Assembly (NCBI GenBank): GCA_038501785.1
Contig: JBAMJR010000040.1
Coordinates: 147,001-211,000, forward strand
Length of the DNA: 64,000 nucleotides
DNA from: Myoxocephalus aenaeus
Taxonomy: Eukaryota > Chordata > Actinopteri > Perciformes > Cottidae
Direction of reading: 5' to 3'
Position 1 is the stretch's first letter. Every line of letters starts with the position of its first letter. Positions 52,620 through 64,000 of the stretch are shown in pieces. The notes beneath the pieces are model-generated. The model was not told where the DNA came from. It did not search any database and was given only the letters and a program-made list of their open reading frames with translations. A program made the position numbers and the translations under genes.

Positions 52620-55600
52620 GACAGATATATTCAGGGTATAGATAAACACAAAATATAAGTCACATAGTCTCGACATAAAACAGAAACTAAAGGTAAAAAC
52701 ATATTCTCCACTGAAATGCCTCTTTCAAATATAAAACTGACTTCAGTCCAGTGCATCGCCACACAGCACAGATTCGTTCAATGTGCAACCTGAACTGTCG
52801 ATTACAATGAGCTCACATGCTGAACAAGTCAGGTAGGACATCACACAACCACTGTTCATGCACGTCTTTCTTAGTTTGACAGTAAGGCAAAACATATCAC
52901 ATTCATTTATAACGAAACTATAAAGAGCTGCTTTGGGTTTACACATTGTCTGTGGTACTCTCTGTTGGGTTATGCTTTGTATCTCTAGGGCTATCCTAAA
53001 AAATAATAGAATACTTATGTTTTCCTGTATACTTGTGTCCTCCGCAAATGCATTATTGGACAGAACTAAGCTATTATTGACTGTCCTAAGGGCATGCATG
53101 TGATGTGTGATGGTGAAAGCATAGCCATAATTGATAATTCACACTCCAGTCTGTGACAGACACACAGACACACACCCCATATGACCAACTTCAGCAGGGG
53201 CCTGACAGCGCCAGTGAGCCATGATTGCTCACACAATGATCCACATTGGAGCACTTTGTTGTTCAACTTGACCTCCAGGCCATTCAGTCCCTCGCTGACA
53301 CGGTTTTCAAAAAGGGAATGACGTTAAGACGAGTGAAAATCCTAAACGTCAGTTACTGCTGCTTAGTGAGTACAAATCATACTCCGCTGACTGACACACT
53401 GACCCCAGGGGAATGTCAAGTGTGCTGACTGACAAGGACAAAGCACCCAGCACACAACCTTCATCTGCTGCACAACCGATGCGGTCACTTCTAATCTTTC
53501 AGGCAAATATCTTCAGTAGCAGCATCTTCTTTACAACGACCAAGTTCATTCATAAATGGGAATGGAAACAAGTCATTTTTCCTGAAATAGTGACCCCCAG
53601 TAAACAATTATAACTCCTGTTTAATTTTGGTTTGTGTAACAAACACTAACAACTGTAAAAGCCTGCTCAGAATTCCCTCAAAATCTGCAGCCCTGTGTGA
53701 GTCACAGCATACATGCACCAAATTTCACCTGAGTGTTGGGAAATAGGAGGACACTGTTGCCATCTAGTGGTGTCTCTGGAATAAACACCTTCTTCTTGAG
53801 GTGTAGAGCCTCACATTAGATTATTTAATCAGTTTGCAAAAAGCTCTACTTCATTCCTTTATCACTCATTGAGAATAACATTCCTTGCTAAATCATACAA
53901 GTTGGCATACGTGCTCATCAATGCATGGTTGACTACTGAATGAACATCCTCCTCCTCTTCATGTCCTTAACTCCGGTGCTCATGCAGATTTGACCATTTG
54001 GCATCTGATTTGGCATCTGTGACAAGTACTGTAATTAATAATAGGACATTTAAAATGACCTTATTTGTCCACTGTGTGAGGCGTCTGAAGGTAATATGGC
54101 TCGTTTTACATCCTTGGTGGGGAACATAGCTTGGGGGCTTGAATTACCTTCCCCTCAGCTTGTCTCGCGGTGAAAATCCCATTTTCTCATGCAGTGATGG
54201 TGCAATGTGCTGAGCATGGTGATATCTCAGGCCCCCTCCACAGTTGAGGAGGGGTGCGTAGACATGCTTACTGCCTCCCTTTTAGAAACCATCATTTCAG
54301 CAGGATCGATAGTCCTTCCCACTCCACGGCTGGCAGAGTGCACTGCCTCTATAGGGGGGTTGGGATGGATGGTGTTGGTGAGGGGTTATGTGTGGACAGC
54401 TGCACCAAGGCAAGTCCGAGCAGCACTCGCAGCCAAGGGGAATGATCGCATGCTGCGTCAGACTCTCGGCTCCTCACTTGTTCTGGGCTGCAGTTTCTGA
54501 GAAGGGCCAGTGGGTGGATGCGGTCCTCAAGTGATGGTTACAGTTGCAGGCAACATACTGATGAAGCCACATAGCTAGTTCAGTCGTCAGGTAGTTCAAG
54601 TGTTTTGCCTCTTAGCTGACTCACACATCTGCATTGAGATAAGTAAATATCTGCAACCGAGGCAGCTTGCATAAAACTCTCCTGGGGCCTTTTTTTATTT
54701 TTATTACCCTACACCTCAAACAGATTCATGACGGAGGTGAGAAGACCTCTCATATTTCAGGAGATGGCTTGCAATATAAGACCAATCCAGCTTTGTAAAA
54801 CAGAAATCTTTTGACAGCGATACAATTATTCTTCAGCAGAGTAGTGTGCATGGACAGTAAGGTTTAGAAATGTATTCACTCTGGGAATATTCACCTCTTG
54901 TAGTTATTTTTACACCTTTACACAAACTGTTTATCACACTATTCTTCACAGTTGTGCTGCAACTAAACATATTTTTTATAATTACAGATTAATCCCGTAA
55001 CAATTTTCTCAATAATCATTTAATCATTTAGTCTATCATGTCATACAATAAAAAATAATATATGTCAAAGTTCCTCAGAGACATAGGAGACAAATTGTTT
55101 TTTAATTTCATTTAAGAAAAAGATATAGAAATAGAGAAAAGCTTTTTTGTTCCCAAAATAGTTTACAATTTGCTTAATCGACTTATTGTTTCAGCTTTAT
55201 TGACAAGTTTATTGACATGCAGTTAAATTATGTTATATTCCAAAATGAAATATAAAACAATAATTATTTCAAGTATTTTAAGTATTTACTATGGTAATTT
55301 GTGCAACGTGTTTACAATACAGATCAACATTTCTATAAAGAAGCAGCACTGAAAATACAGGTTTGTGTTTGCTGACTCTTTTAGCTGTGTCTTTATATGT
55401 ACCTGCGTCAGCAAGCATGCATTTAGAGTGTACAGTACTTGTGTGACTTTGAGAAGAGCGCTTGAAGGTTTTGAGAAAGGAAAGGGTGTCAGTTAAAAGA
55501 GGTGCACCACTGCAGGGCCAGGGGATGTGGATGGGACAGGATGTGTGGTGCGGTGCAGTACAAGCATCCCCTCTGCTCAGATCGCTGCTCATTTGTCAAG

Positions 55601-56030
55601 TGGCCTGCAGACTTGAGTGGTGCATTGCTGCTAAAACACAAAGAGGCAATCGGCAGTGGAACAGCACACCTCCAGGGAGGGGTCCCAGGTGGACGGGAGC
55701 CTCCTTGGGTAATCTGCAGATCTTCAGCACACGCCAGAGGGTCAAACAGAAGATTTGTTTTGTCCTTACAGAATTATTTCATATTGGTGGGATATTTTTA
55801 TAGTGAATAAAATAGAGCAACACGGCTGGCATTCATCACATTCCCCTTAAGCCACAGAAAATTTTATTTTTGAGTTTGTTCTATTTGCAGTTCGCTGTCA
55901 GAAGTGGACTAAACTCTCTAAAGCGCAGCATTCCCTGAGTAAGGCAGGGAAATGCATTGTTACATTTTCAACTTTTACAATAAAACCTTGCTTAATATTT
56001 TATTGAGTCTATTGTCGTTTGGCCCCCTCA
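52620..56030. other. Gene-poor DNA
   Basis: No supported exon on either strand. Several frames of 60-110 codons exist, but they lack family resemblance and splice context. A CTCF-like motif is at 53757-53770. The 54050-54500 block is less AT-rich than its surroundings and could be a conserved non-coding element; this cannot be tested here. Confidence 0.4.
53757..53770 (-). promoter_or_regulatory. CTCF-like motif
   Basis: On the minus strand CCACTAGATGGCAA matches the CTCF core at 13 of 14 positions. Confidence 0.35.
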
Positions 56031-56033
56031 GAC

Positions 56034-57890
56034 TCAGACTCTGTCCTTGCATATTAGCAGCACTGAGTTCTCCTCCATACTGGGACAAGCGGAGAAGCCG
56101 AGTGATCTCATGGCAGCCTGGTTCTGCCGGTTGATGTTGCAGTAGACCCACAGAGCTCATCCTGCGGATCAGAGCCCGAGACAAAGCCAGGAGGTGGCCG
56201 GCCCGTCTGTACTCTGGTAGAGTGAAGGCCGTCCTCAGCTCACACAGCTCGTCAGACAGAGTCCACGACACGGGTCAGCCCTCCTCATCCGTCACACAGT
56301 AGTTTAGCAGATGGCGGATACAGGCCCTCACGTGGTCGAGGCTCTCCTGGCTGCCTCCATGAGGCAGGTGTGTGATAACGAGCTCCGCGTGGGACTCATC
56401 CAGAATGGAAATTGGCAGCGGAAACATTTTCCTGGTCGACAGAGAATAGAATGTGAACAGAAAATATGAAGATGAATCGAGGTAATGCATATCATAGTTT
56501 CCAAAAGCTGCAGAATACAATGGAGCTGCCTTGAACTGAGGTCATGAATACATTTCAGAAACTCACTCTTGCCGGTCCATATTCTCCAGGCTGGGGCAGA
56601 TGAAGGTGTTATAATCCCCATGTTCTGTGATATCAAGCCCACTGAGCGAGGTGAGTTCTTTGATGAGATGACAATGTGAGCTTGGCATACCTTTCAGAAA
56701 TACATAAGCATAACAATTATTTGTTTTTACTGACCTTCATCATTACCTCAGTAGTTGTATCTCCCCATGCAGACTACCAATCTGATGCCAGAGCTCCCGT
56801 TCCCCACATTTAAAATCTGCATAATGTATCACTCTGCATAGAACTCATTCGAATAGTTTTTATATAAGGTAACGTCGGTCGAATGCAGTGACGCAAAATT
56901 GTGATGAAGACATTGACAATACTGTATTGTATTGTATTTAGTATAGATCACTTGTCACACCTGATCTGCTTAATAAGTATCAGTGTCTGCACCAATATCA
57001 TTCTAGCATATCAGACGGGTGCATCATTAATTTAGGCAAACAAAAATACATATTACAGAACTATCTGATTGGCGAAAAAAAACACATATCGTGTAGTTGT
57101 TGCTCAAAACTACATTGTATTACAACTGCCTGCTGTGTTGCACTATATGGACTCAATAAGTTAATACCTTAATGGACAGACTGCAGTGACAATGCATTTA
57201 CTATTTTCAAGCGCAAACACAAATAGGCTTAATAATGAAAGGTTAAATAGTGTTGAAAGAATAAGCCTGGTGATATTTAATATGTTTATTATTGTCAGCT
57301 TCCACGAAAGATCAAAACCAAGTTTTAATCTGAAAGCATTGTATCCAAAGACTAATATTTCTTAATAACATGTTCCCTTTGTCCAATAAAGAGCTACTGT
57401 AGTTCATTCAGAGTTGAGCCCACACAGCGTCCTGCTGCCAAAAATGCTCATTAGCACACAGAGTGTGTATTAATTAATCCATGGGTGAAAATAGTTCTCA
57501 ACAAAAGCACAAGTTATTCCTGTTTTAGTCACCTTACACTGTCCAGCTGTTTTAGAAATGACTGAGCTTTTTTTTTTTTTTTACTAAAGTAGATCTACAG
57601 ATTTACAGATTTACTATCTGTAAAGCAGCAGACTTCTCAGAGTTCCCGGCTTCCTGGTGAAGACGGCGCAGATGTCAGGAATCGTCCCGGAGCTGCTGCT
57701 GCAACGCTTCACAGGCAGATATAGACATCGACAGGCCACTCTGGAGGAGCCGACTAGTTCTCTGTGTCCCTCTGTGCCATACCTGTTTTTGACGGTAACA
57801 AATGGCAGTAGTGAATGTAGGCCAGGAGTCAACACACATCTTCAGATGACACGGATTATTGTGGAGGATATGGAACACTCCTCCAAGAAC
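56034..57890 (-). pseudogene. Decayed glycine N-acyltransferase-like gene (GLYAT/GLYATL family)
   Basis: GLYAT family enzymes join acyl-CoA to glycine or related amines in mitochondria. The exon at 57783-57890 reads VLGGVFHILHNNPCHLKMCV, then DSWPTFTTAICYRQKQ, with consensus splice sites on both sides. It aligns well with the GLYAT VYGTVFHINHGNP...DKWPDF exon. A damaged block near 57615-57690 resembles the next exon (ICAVFTRKPGTLRSLL). An exon near 56567-56690 may follow. The C-terminal exon (from 56431) reads LDESHAELVITHLPHGG, then a TGA at 56275-56277, then PVSWTLSDELCELRTAFTLP and EYRRAG, the acetyl-CoA-fold core. A frameshift near 56147 moves VYCNINRQNQAAMRSLGF to another frame, ending at 56034. 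With at least one stop and one frameshift and no first exon found, it is probably a pseudogene. Assembly error is the alternative. Confidence 0.75.
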
Positions 57891-57894
57891 CTGA

Positions 57895-58425
57895 AACGCA
57901 GAACACAATGCAGCAGGAAGGAGACCAAAATAGGAAGCTGCTAGCCATCTATACGGAGGAAAATGGTACAAATAACACTGGAAACTTAGTAGAGGGGCAC
58001 ATTTTCTATGAAACACAATATTGTTTTCTCGCTCATAATCACACAAATAGAAAAAGAAGCAGCATTACAGTGATGGACTGTGGCAGTTCCCTGTAAAGGA
58101 CATTTCTGATGAAATGATGCTTGAGTGCTTTCAAGATGATCATTTTGTTTCGTTTTTCAGTATAAACTTGCATCTACCAATAGCGCAAATTCAGCATTGA
58201 AACGTAATATGTATAGGTGCAATGCAGCTGGTTTACAGTGTAATGGCATGTGCACACGACTGCAACAGATAAGATGAACCCAAAGTCCAAAGTCTTTATT
58301 CTCTATTCAGAGAAATATTTCCCTAACCTGCACTACAATGTGCACATTTAACTGCAGCCATCTTAAATACATAAAATATTGAAGAGAAATTCAGACAAAA
58401 ACAGAATTTACAGAACTATTGAATG
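57895..58425. other. Intergenic DNA upstream of the GLYAT-like pseudogene
   Basis: I searched the minus strand here for a first GLYAT coding exon and saw none. No other feature is supported. Confidence 0.4.
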
Positions 58426-59535
58426 AAATGAATGAATGAATATATACTTTATTAATCCCCGAGGGGAAATTTGGTGTCGGGGTAGCAGCAACTTACAACA
58501 AAATAAATAAAAACAGCAGGATGAAAGATAAAAGATATATACAATAATAATAAAAATAATAATAATAATAAAATAAAATAGAAATAGCTGGGATTGTGCA
58601 AAAATATATATATACATGTGGTTAGTCAGAGGATCTGGCAAGCGGTGATTTATTATAAAGCCGTAATGCCGTTGGCAGGAATGTTCTCCTGTATCTGTCC
58701 TTGTTGCAGCGGAGCGTGAGGAATCTCCTCGAGAAAGTGCTCCGCTGACCCTGCAGTAGGTGGTGGAGAGGGTGGTCCGGGTTGTCCAATATGGACAAAA
58801 GTTTCTTCAGTGTCCTCCTCTCCACCACCTGTTCCAGAGACTCCTGCCTGCAGCCAATGATGGAGCCGGCTTTCTTAACTATCTTGTTAAGTCTGTTGGT
58901 GTCACCGGCTCCAATGCTGCTCCCCAGCAGACGATGGAGAAGTACAGGGCGCTGGCCACAACCGACTGGTAGAACATCTCCAGCATCTTGCTGCACACAT
59001 TAAAGGATCGAAGCTTCCTCAGGAAAAAGAGTCGACTCATCCCCTTCTTGTACACAGCGTTGATGTTGTTCTTCCAGTTCAGTCGGCTGTCGATGGAAAC
59101 ACCCAGGTACCTGTACTCCTCCACCATGTCCACGTCCTCTCCAAGAACACTCAGAGGTCTAGGAGCAGTCGCCTTCCTCCTGAAGTCCACCACCATCTCT
59201 CTGGTCTTGGTCACGTTCAGCAGCAGGTGATTCTCGCCGGCCCACTCCACAAAGTCACTCACCACTGCCCTGTACTCCTCCTCCCGTCCATCCCTAATAC
59301 ACCCGACCACCGCAGAGTCATCAGAGTACTTCTGCAGATGGCATGACTCCGTGTTGTACTGGAAGTCAGTGGTGTACAGGGTGAACAGGAAGGGTGACAG
59401 AACAGTTCCCTGTGGGGCTCCAACATCACTGACCACCGTTTCAGACAGCACACGACCCATTCTGACAAACTGTGGTCTACCTGTGAGGTAGTCAGTGATC
59501 CAGGAGATGGTGGCCGAGTCTACCCCCCTATTCTT
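58426..59535 (-). mobile_element. 5'-truncated non-LTR retrotransposon (LINE) 3' end
   Basis: On the minus strand a frame of 193 codons (58879-59460) and an overlapping continuation (58622-58996) encode the C-terminal half of a reverse transcriptase. Landmarks are GAPQGTVLSPFLFTLY, then KYSDDSAVVG (YxDD-type catalytic box), NHLLLNVTKTREMVVDFRR and YRYLGVSIDSRLNWK, with a C-terminal thumb region (FLRKLRSFNVC...). The two frames overlap out of phase near 58880-58995, so it is broken. The 3' tail is AAATTTCCCCTCGGGGATTA followed by a TTCA-type simple repeat near 58426-58440, as in fish LINEs of the CR1/L2/Rex1 group. The 5' part is missing. Confidence 0.88.
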
Positions 59536-59539
59536 TTAC

Positions 59540-62500
59540 AGTTTATCTTTACATATTACGTAGGAATGCTTGGAATTGATTTTCTATGTCTGTGAAGGCC
59601 TAATCAAGGCTGCAGTCTCCCTGTAAAAGCTGATCTGTGCGTTCTGCCTTGCCTCAACACCTCTGTAGAGAGCAAACTGGATGCTGCTGACACCGACAGC
59701 TGACAGAGCGGCTGCTCATTCGCCACAACAGAGCAGCCAGCTGTCAGAAGTTCAGACACTCATCATAGTGTCAATCCATCACAGACCTTTTACAACTATT
59801 TATTTCATACTGAAGGAGAAACTGATGACTCCTCGCATTTCATGTGTTTCACATGCAGAGCTCTGCCTCTCAAAACGGGATCTTTAAAATGATGGTCAGG
59901 AGTGATACTTTGATAAATGAAAAAAGTGTTTCCATGTCAGTAAAATAAATGACATCTGGGATAATTCATCTTGTATCAATTCACTATTGTGCTGACAGTC
60001 ATTTCTGGACAACCACGTTTGACCTGTGCTGCTGTTGACGGTGTCTTTTTCACTCCACTTGGCCTTGGAATCTGATCAGCTTTATAAAATGAGATCAAGT
60101 AAGAAGCATTGGTGCAGTGAAACACACCACACACCTTCTACAAAATCAGATCCCTTCATTCAGTCAATCTTTGTGCCAGACAGATGGAGAAAGTTAATTC
60201 ATTGCTAGCTAGCCTCAATTACCTCTTCTGACTCTATCTTCCATTGTCAGTGTCAGGTTCCCTCTGAGAATATCCTTTATAACCACATAATCATTCATGC
60301 ACACAAAAATCTTTTTTTCAAATTTTACATCTTGTCAGATTTTCTGAAGTAAATTCTGCTCAGAGAGAGAAGAAAGCCTCCTCAGCACGTCTTTTGAATC
60401 TACTATTTCAAAAGACCCAGGAGTCAGTCGTCAGTCAAGGCAATTCTCCTCCTTGACTGAGGACTATTGAGAATTAGTCTGAATTGATGTGTAAACCAAG
60501 CAAGCTGCTGAGCTTGTGAATCAATGTGTCTATTATCTTTTCTGAGCAGATCAATGGGCTGAGGAATGGGCTGTGAATGGCAAAAAAAAGGAGGAAAAGA
60601 TTGAAACTCACCATCCGATGGTCTGACTCGACTTGATTATCTGCATGTGTAAAGACTGTCCACACTTGCTATTTTCAAACATTTCCTTCAGCTGAGCATT
60701 ATGTCAGGTTTGTTATAGCTCAGGTTTTATGATATAATGATGTTGGCCTGCTATGATCCCAGCCACAAACAAAAAACAATCACCTATTTAGGGAAACATT
60801 TCCTATCAACTGCAAATAAATGCTAATGACCAGGCAGTTTTCCCAGAGCTTAATGTGAATCATAAACATGAGTGAGAGTCGTGTATATACACATTCAATG
60901 AACTGCAAAGATGACTCAACTCTCAAACTTCGACATTCTTATGATCTATTAGCCCTAACACATATTTACACACTGTGCCCTTAGCTGGCCTAACCAGAGA
61001 GAATATTAAGAAAAGTGCGGAGCCAGAGGCGATGAGGTGACAGTATAGCCAGGTAAAGCATAGGGAGGTAATCTAATAGGACATGTAAAAGGGCCCCTCC
61101 TCATGGCTTATTCATCACAGGGGATGCCATTACTGAGAATGGCGTTGCCTATGTGAGGGATATGCTGGCGGGAGCATTTCCCCCGGTGTCACAGAGTACA
61201 GAGGAGAGAACATATGCTGAGGCTCGGCAGACTGATGCAGCAGCAGCAGCACTGCATGCAGATCGTACATGCAGAGAACGAGGTTTTGCTCTCAGCTGAT
61301 GGACGGTTTGCATGATGCATACCTATGATTAATACCGACACTGACTGATATGGACAGCCTCATGCAGCTGATCCCCGGTAGTCAGAGATGTTCCATTATA
61401 GGAGTTTTGCTGATTCCGCGATCTGTTCTAGCAGTGGCGTATCTTATAAGGGCTGATAAGCTAATAAGGGAGAAAAGCCTTGATATATAAAACACAAACT
61501 CTAATGTGCTGAAAACAGGAAAGCACACACCGTAACTTGATGGATTCATTGGTTAATATGCGACACATGCAGCTCCTAATTTTGCACCAAAGGATGAAAG
61601 ATCACAGGGTTCAAGTGGGGGCCCAGGCAGAACAAAGTCATGAAAAAAAAGCCTTGCTCCTGCAGTGGGAAGCAGAGAGCGCTGCACTGCTGCAGAGGCT
61701 GATGCCCAAAAGACATTTAGAATGAAGTCACCATTATCCATACAAAGCCCATGCAGCGCACCACAAATGTCATCCCTGAAAGCTGGGAAGGGTACTAGCT
61801 AGTGCATTTTTGTGAAGTAAAGACATTGCAGAAAGAGAAGCTCAACCTTATTGGCTGACTAAATGATTGATGATCTCACTCTCACAGAGTTGTGCAACGC
61901 GCAAAAGACAAATTTGGTTGGTCAAGATATTTCTATATTTTAGCGCACTGCAGAATAGCACCAGTAGAGCAGTGCACCTTGGGTAATGAAAGGCAGGTAA
62001 TAGGGATTGCAGATTAAGGACATTTTACTTTACAGAAGGGGATTTTTTACCTTTGAGAATTTTGAAACTTTTAGCGTTGAGATAGCAGCCTTTGAAATAG
62101 CCGCTTTTAGATAGCGACATTCACTAACTGATTTCATGATTATTGCTCATTTGTCGAGATGTATGGCGGTCTTTGTGCAATAATCCTGTGGTGCGCCTCG
62201 TGTTTTGTACGTTGTTGACATACTTGATTTATATGATTCTTAACGATTGCTTATGGGTCAAATAAAGAAACCCCGATTTTTTTGTGCATCACCAGGTGAC
62301 AATCATTTTTATTTAAAAATGGTGACCAAGTCTGTCATTTCCTTCAATTAGCTTGACACAGTGTTACCTTTTTTAATTTTTTATCTTGCATGTAATTTTC
62401 TTTTTTTTTTATTACACAATTAATCACATCTTTTGTGCAACTCATACCTGAATAAATCCCTTGAGGAAATTAGAATTCAAACATATTGTGGAAAGTATCA

Positions 62501-62780
62501 AAGCACACCAGAGTAGATGGCCTCTCTGTGGCGCAAACTATTCCTCATTGAGGTTTGAGCACACTCATATCTCAAAGCAGCTTTTGCTGTAGTGTGAAAA
62601 TGAATAAAAGGGGATGGAGAGTTATGTGTGCGTGGAGGGGGTCTCTCTTGTGAGGAGTCCTTTACACGGATAATTCTCGGGGGGATTGCGGGGGAGGGGG
62701 GGGGTCGTTGCAGAGGAGGACCGAGAGGAGAGGAGGGCCGACTGAGGATGTGCACACACACTGACCCTGGAGGTTGCGTT
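59540..62780. other. Gene-poor DNA upstream of the possible exon at 62.98 kb
   Basis: No supported exon. The frame at 61537-61725 (62 codons) has no family resemblance. A GC-richer block at about 61080-61330 stands out from AT-rich surroundings and could be regulatory. No transposon ends were recognised. Confidence 0.4.
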
Positions 62781-62782
62781 CC

Positions 62783-62790
62783 CCTTTAAA
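62783..62790 (+). promoter_or_regulatory. Possible TATA-like box
   Basis: CCTTTAAAAG lies in GC-rich sequence about 190 bases upstream of a candidate start codon (62976). It would place a transcription start near 62815. Confidence 0.3.
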
Positions 62791-62975
62791 AGTCCCATCC
62801 CACTCAGATACGCAGAGCTCATGCAGGATCTGCTGCGGCAGTGGGGGAACACTGCTGAGCTGTGCAGTTTATGCTGCCAGCACGCGTGCAAAGAAGAGGA
62901 GGGGGAGCAAGCGCGTATACAGGAGGAGGAGGAGTGAAGAGAGAGCGCAAACAATGTCATTCTGTTCAGGAGGCA

Positions 62976-63102
62976 ATGCTGCAGTCAACTTTGCAGCGCC
63001 ATGAAGGCACATCACCAGCAACCAAGAGGCTCAGAGTGAGTGCAGAGAAGTTTTCCTCCTCTCCGCCCCGGGTGTGCGATGCCATCCGGGACTCATCTTT
63101 GG
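62976..63102 (+). CDS. Possible first coding exon of an unidentified gene
   Basis: An ATG at 62976 opens a frame of about 42 codons (MLQSTLQRHEGTSPATKRLR, then a Ser/Pro-rich stretch SAEKFSSSPPRV and CDAIRDSSL). It reaches a donor-like site, TTTGG|GTAAATA, at 63102-63103. The upstream region is GC-rich and has a TATA-like box. The basic, Ser-rich composition fits the N-terminus of a nuclear protein, but I do not recognise the family. The gene would continue beyond the window. It may be a non-coding exon or not real. Confidence 0.3.
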
Positions 63103-63109
63103 GTAAATA

Positions 63110-64000
63110 TTTCCTCTCTTTTCTTATTTACCTTTCTATATTGTCTTCTTATGTGTCTACCTCTTTGTGTAGTATGGTACACTTCTTAAATCAGCCTTAC
63201 GGGACTTGATATATCTCTGTCGGTGTGTGCATGCCTGCAGTGTTGAAGCTCCCAGCTGCCTCTGTCTCTACATTGTCAGCCTCCTCTGCACCAGTAATAA
63301 CCAGGCAGCGGCCAGCCAGACAGCCAGTCAGTTAGCAGTCAGGCTCCACTGCTCCCTCATCCATGTTTAACACATGGTACAGGCTGGAAATAGCAGCCGG
63401 CGTGTCAGATAGCGGCCGGTTGAGAAGACTCTGTATTTGACACAAGGACAAATAGACTAACAAGGACGCAAAGAGTTTCCCCCACTAGAGGAGACTTTCA
63501 TCTTTGCTGACTTGGCTTTTAGAAGAGTACACATAGTCCTGGCTCCATACTTTTTTTCTGGTGCTTGTGGGGTTGTATTTATCAGCATGTGTTAGTTGTG
63601 AATATGATGCTGGACACCGGCGATAAATATCTATTGTATCAGTGGTCCTGATCTGTCGGTGTCTGAGAGCTGAAAATGGGGGAAGGAGAATGAGGCTACA
63701 GTGGCCTGCATGGGACAGGGGAGCTGTGGTGCAGTAATGAAGTTGTGCTGTACCTATAGGACTTTTCTTCCATCCTAAAAGTGGATACCAGGGCAGAGTT
63801 TTAGAGCGTTTGTTTGTTTTTAGGGAAGTGTTTGTGCATGCGTTTATAAAGTTTATATTTATCTTTTGGATAAAAACAGAAATGAAAAAATCTCTCAGAG
63901 CAGAAATACTCTGGGTAATATCTCTGCAGCAGCATCTGAGCAACTCTTCTGCTCTAAAAGTCAGTGTGGCTGCTTTTGTCTTTTATGCCATATTGTACTG
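63110..64000. other. Probable intron or intergenic DNA at the window edge
   Basis: No further exon is seen. If the exon at 62976-63102 is real, this is the start of its first intron. Confidence 0.35.

Noticed and set aside
54207..54500. Frame of 97 codons in gene-poor DNA
   Set aside because: No splice sites in suitable places, no family resemblance, and composition like that of its surroundings.
57565..57585. Poly-T run as the tail of a minus-strand retrocopy
   Set aside because: The GLYAT-like pseudogene keeps introns and splice sites, so it is not a processed copy.
61537..61741. Overlapping 62-codon frames on both strands
   Set aside because: Length is within chance, with no domain or splice support on either strand.

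Overview
The window is vertebrate nuclear DNA, almost certainly from a ray-finned (teleost) fish. The genes are split into many short exons with GT-AG introns. The proteins are vertebrate families such as emerin, TRAF3IP3, SLC25A33 and SPSB1. The DNA is rich in long CA/TG, CT and TA microsatellites, and it carries Tc1, hAT and LINE pieces typical of fish. I read exons by joining open frames at splice consensus sites. For atp5pb, traf3ip3, dnase1l1, the acidic-protein gene, emd, the SRCR-Ig gene, slc25a33 and spsb1, the summed coding exons are an exact multiple of three and end in a stop.

Layout. 0-6 kb: atp5pb (minus strand, ATP synthase peripheral stalk). 7.4-12 kb: traf3ip3 (plus; coiled coil with a C-terminal membrane anchor). 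13.3-15.4 kb: a dnase1l1-type nuclease (plus). 16.2-18.9 kb: a very acidic protein of about 721 residues that I do not recognise, with a C-terminal membrane anchor and a KVQF motif (plus). 19.9-23.3 kb: emd, emerin (plus). 25.8-29.4 kb: an unnamed receptor with one SRCR domain, two Ig domains and one membrane segment (minus), lying between two complementary pieces of one Tc1 family. 32.3-39.9 kb: slc25a33 (minus), with a 1.5-kb hAT element in its first intron. 44.5-50.6 kb: spsb1 (minus). 50.7-62.8 kb: gene-poor, with a Tc1 copy inside TA repeats, a decayed glycine N-acyltransferase-like gene, and a 5'-truncated LINE. 62.8-63.1 kb: a possible first exon of an unidentified gene (plus).

Context. 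In mammals the linked pairs emd/dnase1l1 (human Xq28) and slc25a33/spsb1 (human 1p36) are on different chromosomes, and atp5pb and traf3ip3 lie elsewhere on chromosome 1. The window therefore joins several mammalian synteny blocks. Three neighbours on the plus strand (traf3ip3, the acidic gene, emd) all encode cytosol- or nucleoplasm-facing proteins held by one C-terminal membrane segment.

Nothing resembles a prokaryotic system. The strongest candidates for new biology are the acidic KVQF protein, the SRCR-Ig receptor and its Tc1 flanks, the UG-repeat 3' splice site in atp5pb, the hAT element with coding remnants, and the GLYAT-like pseudogene.
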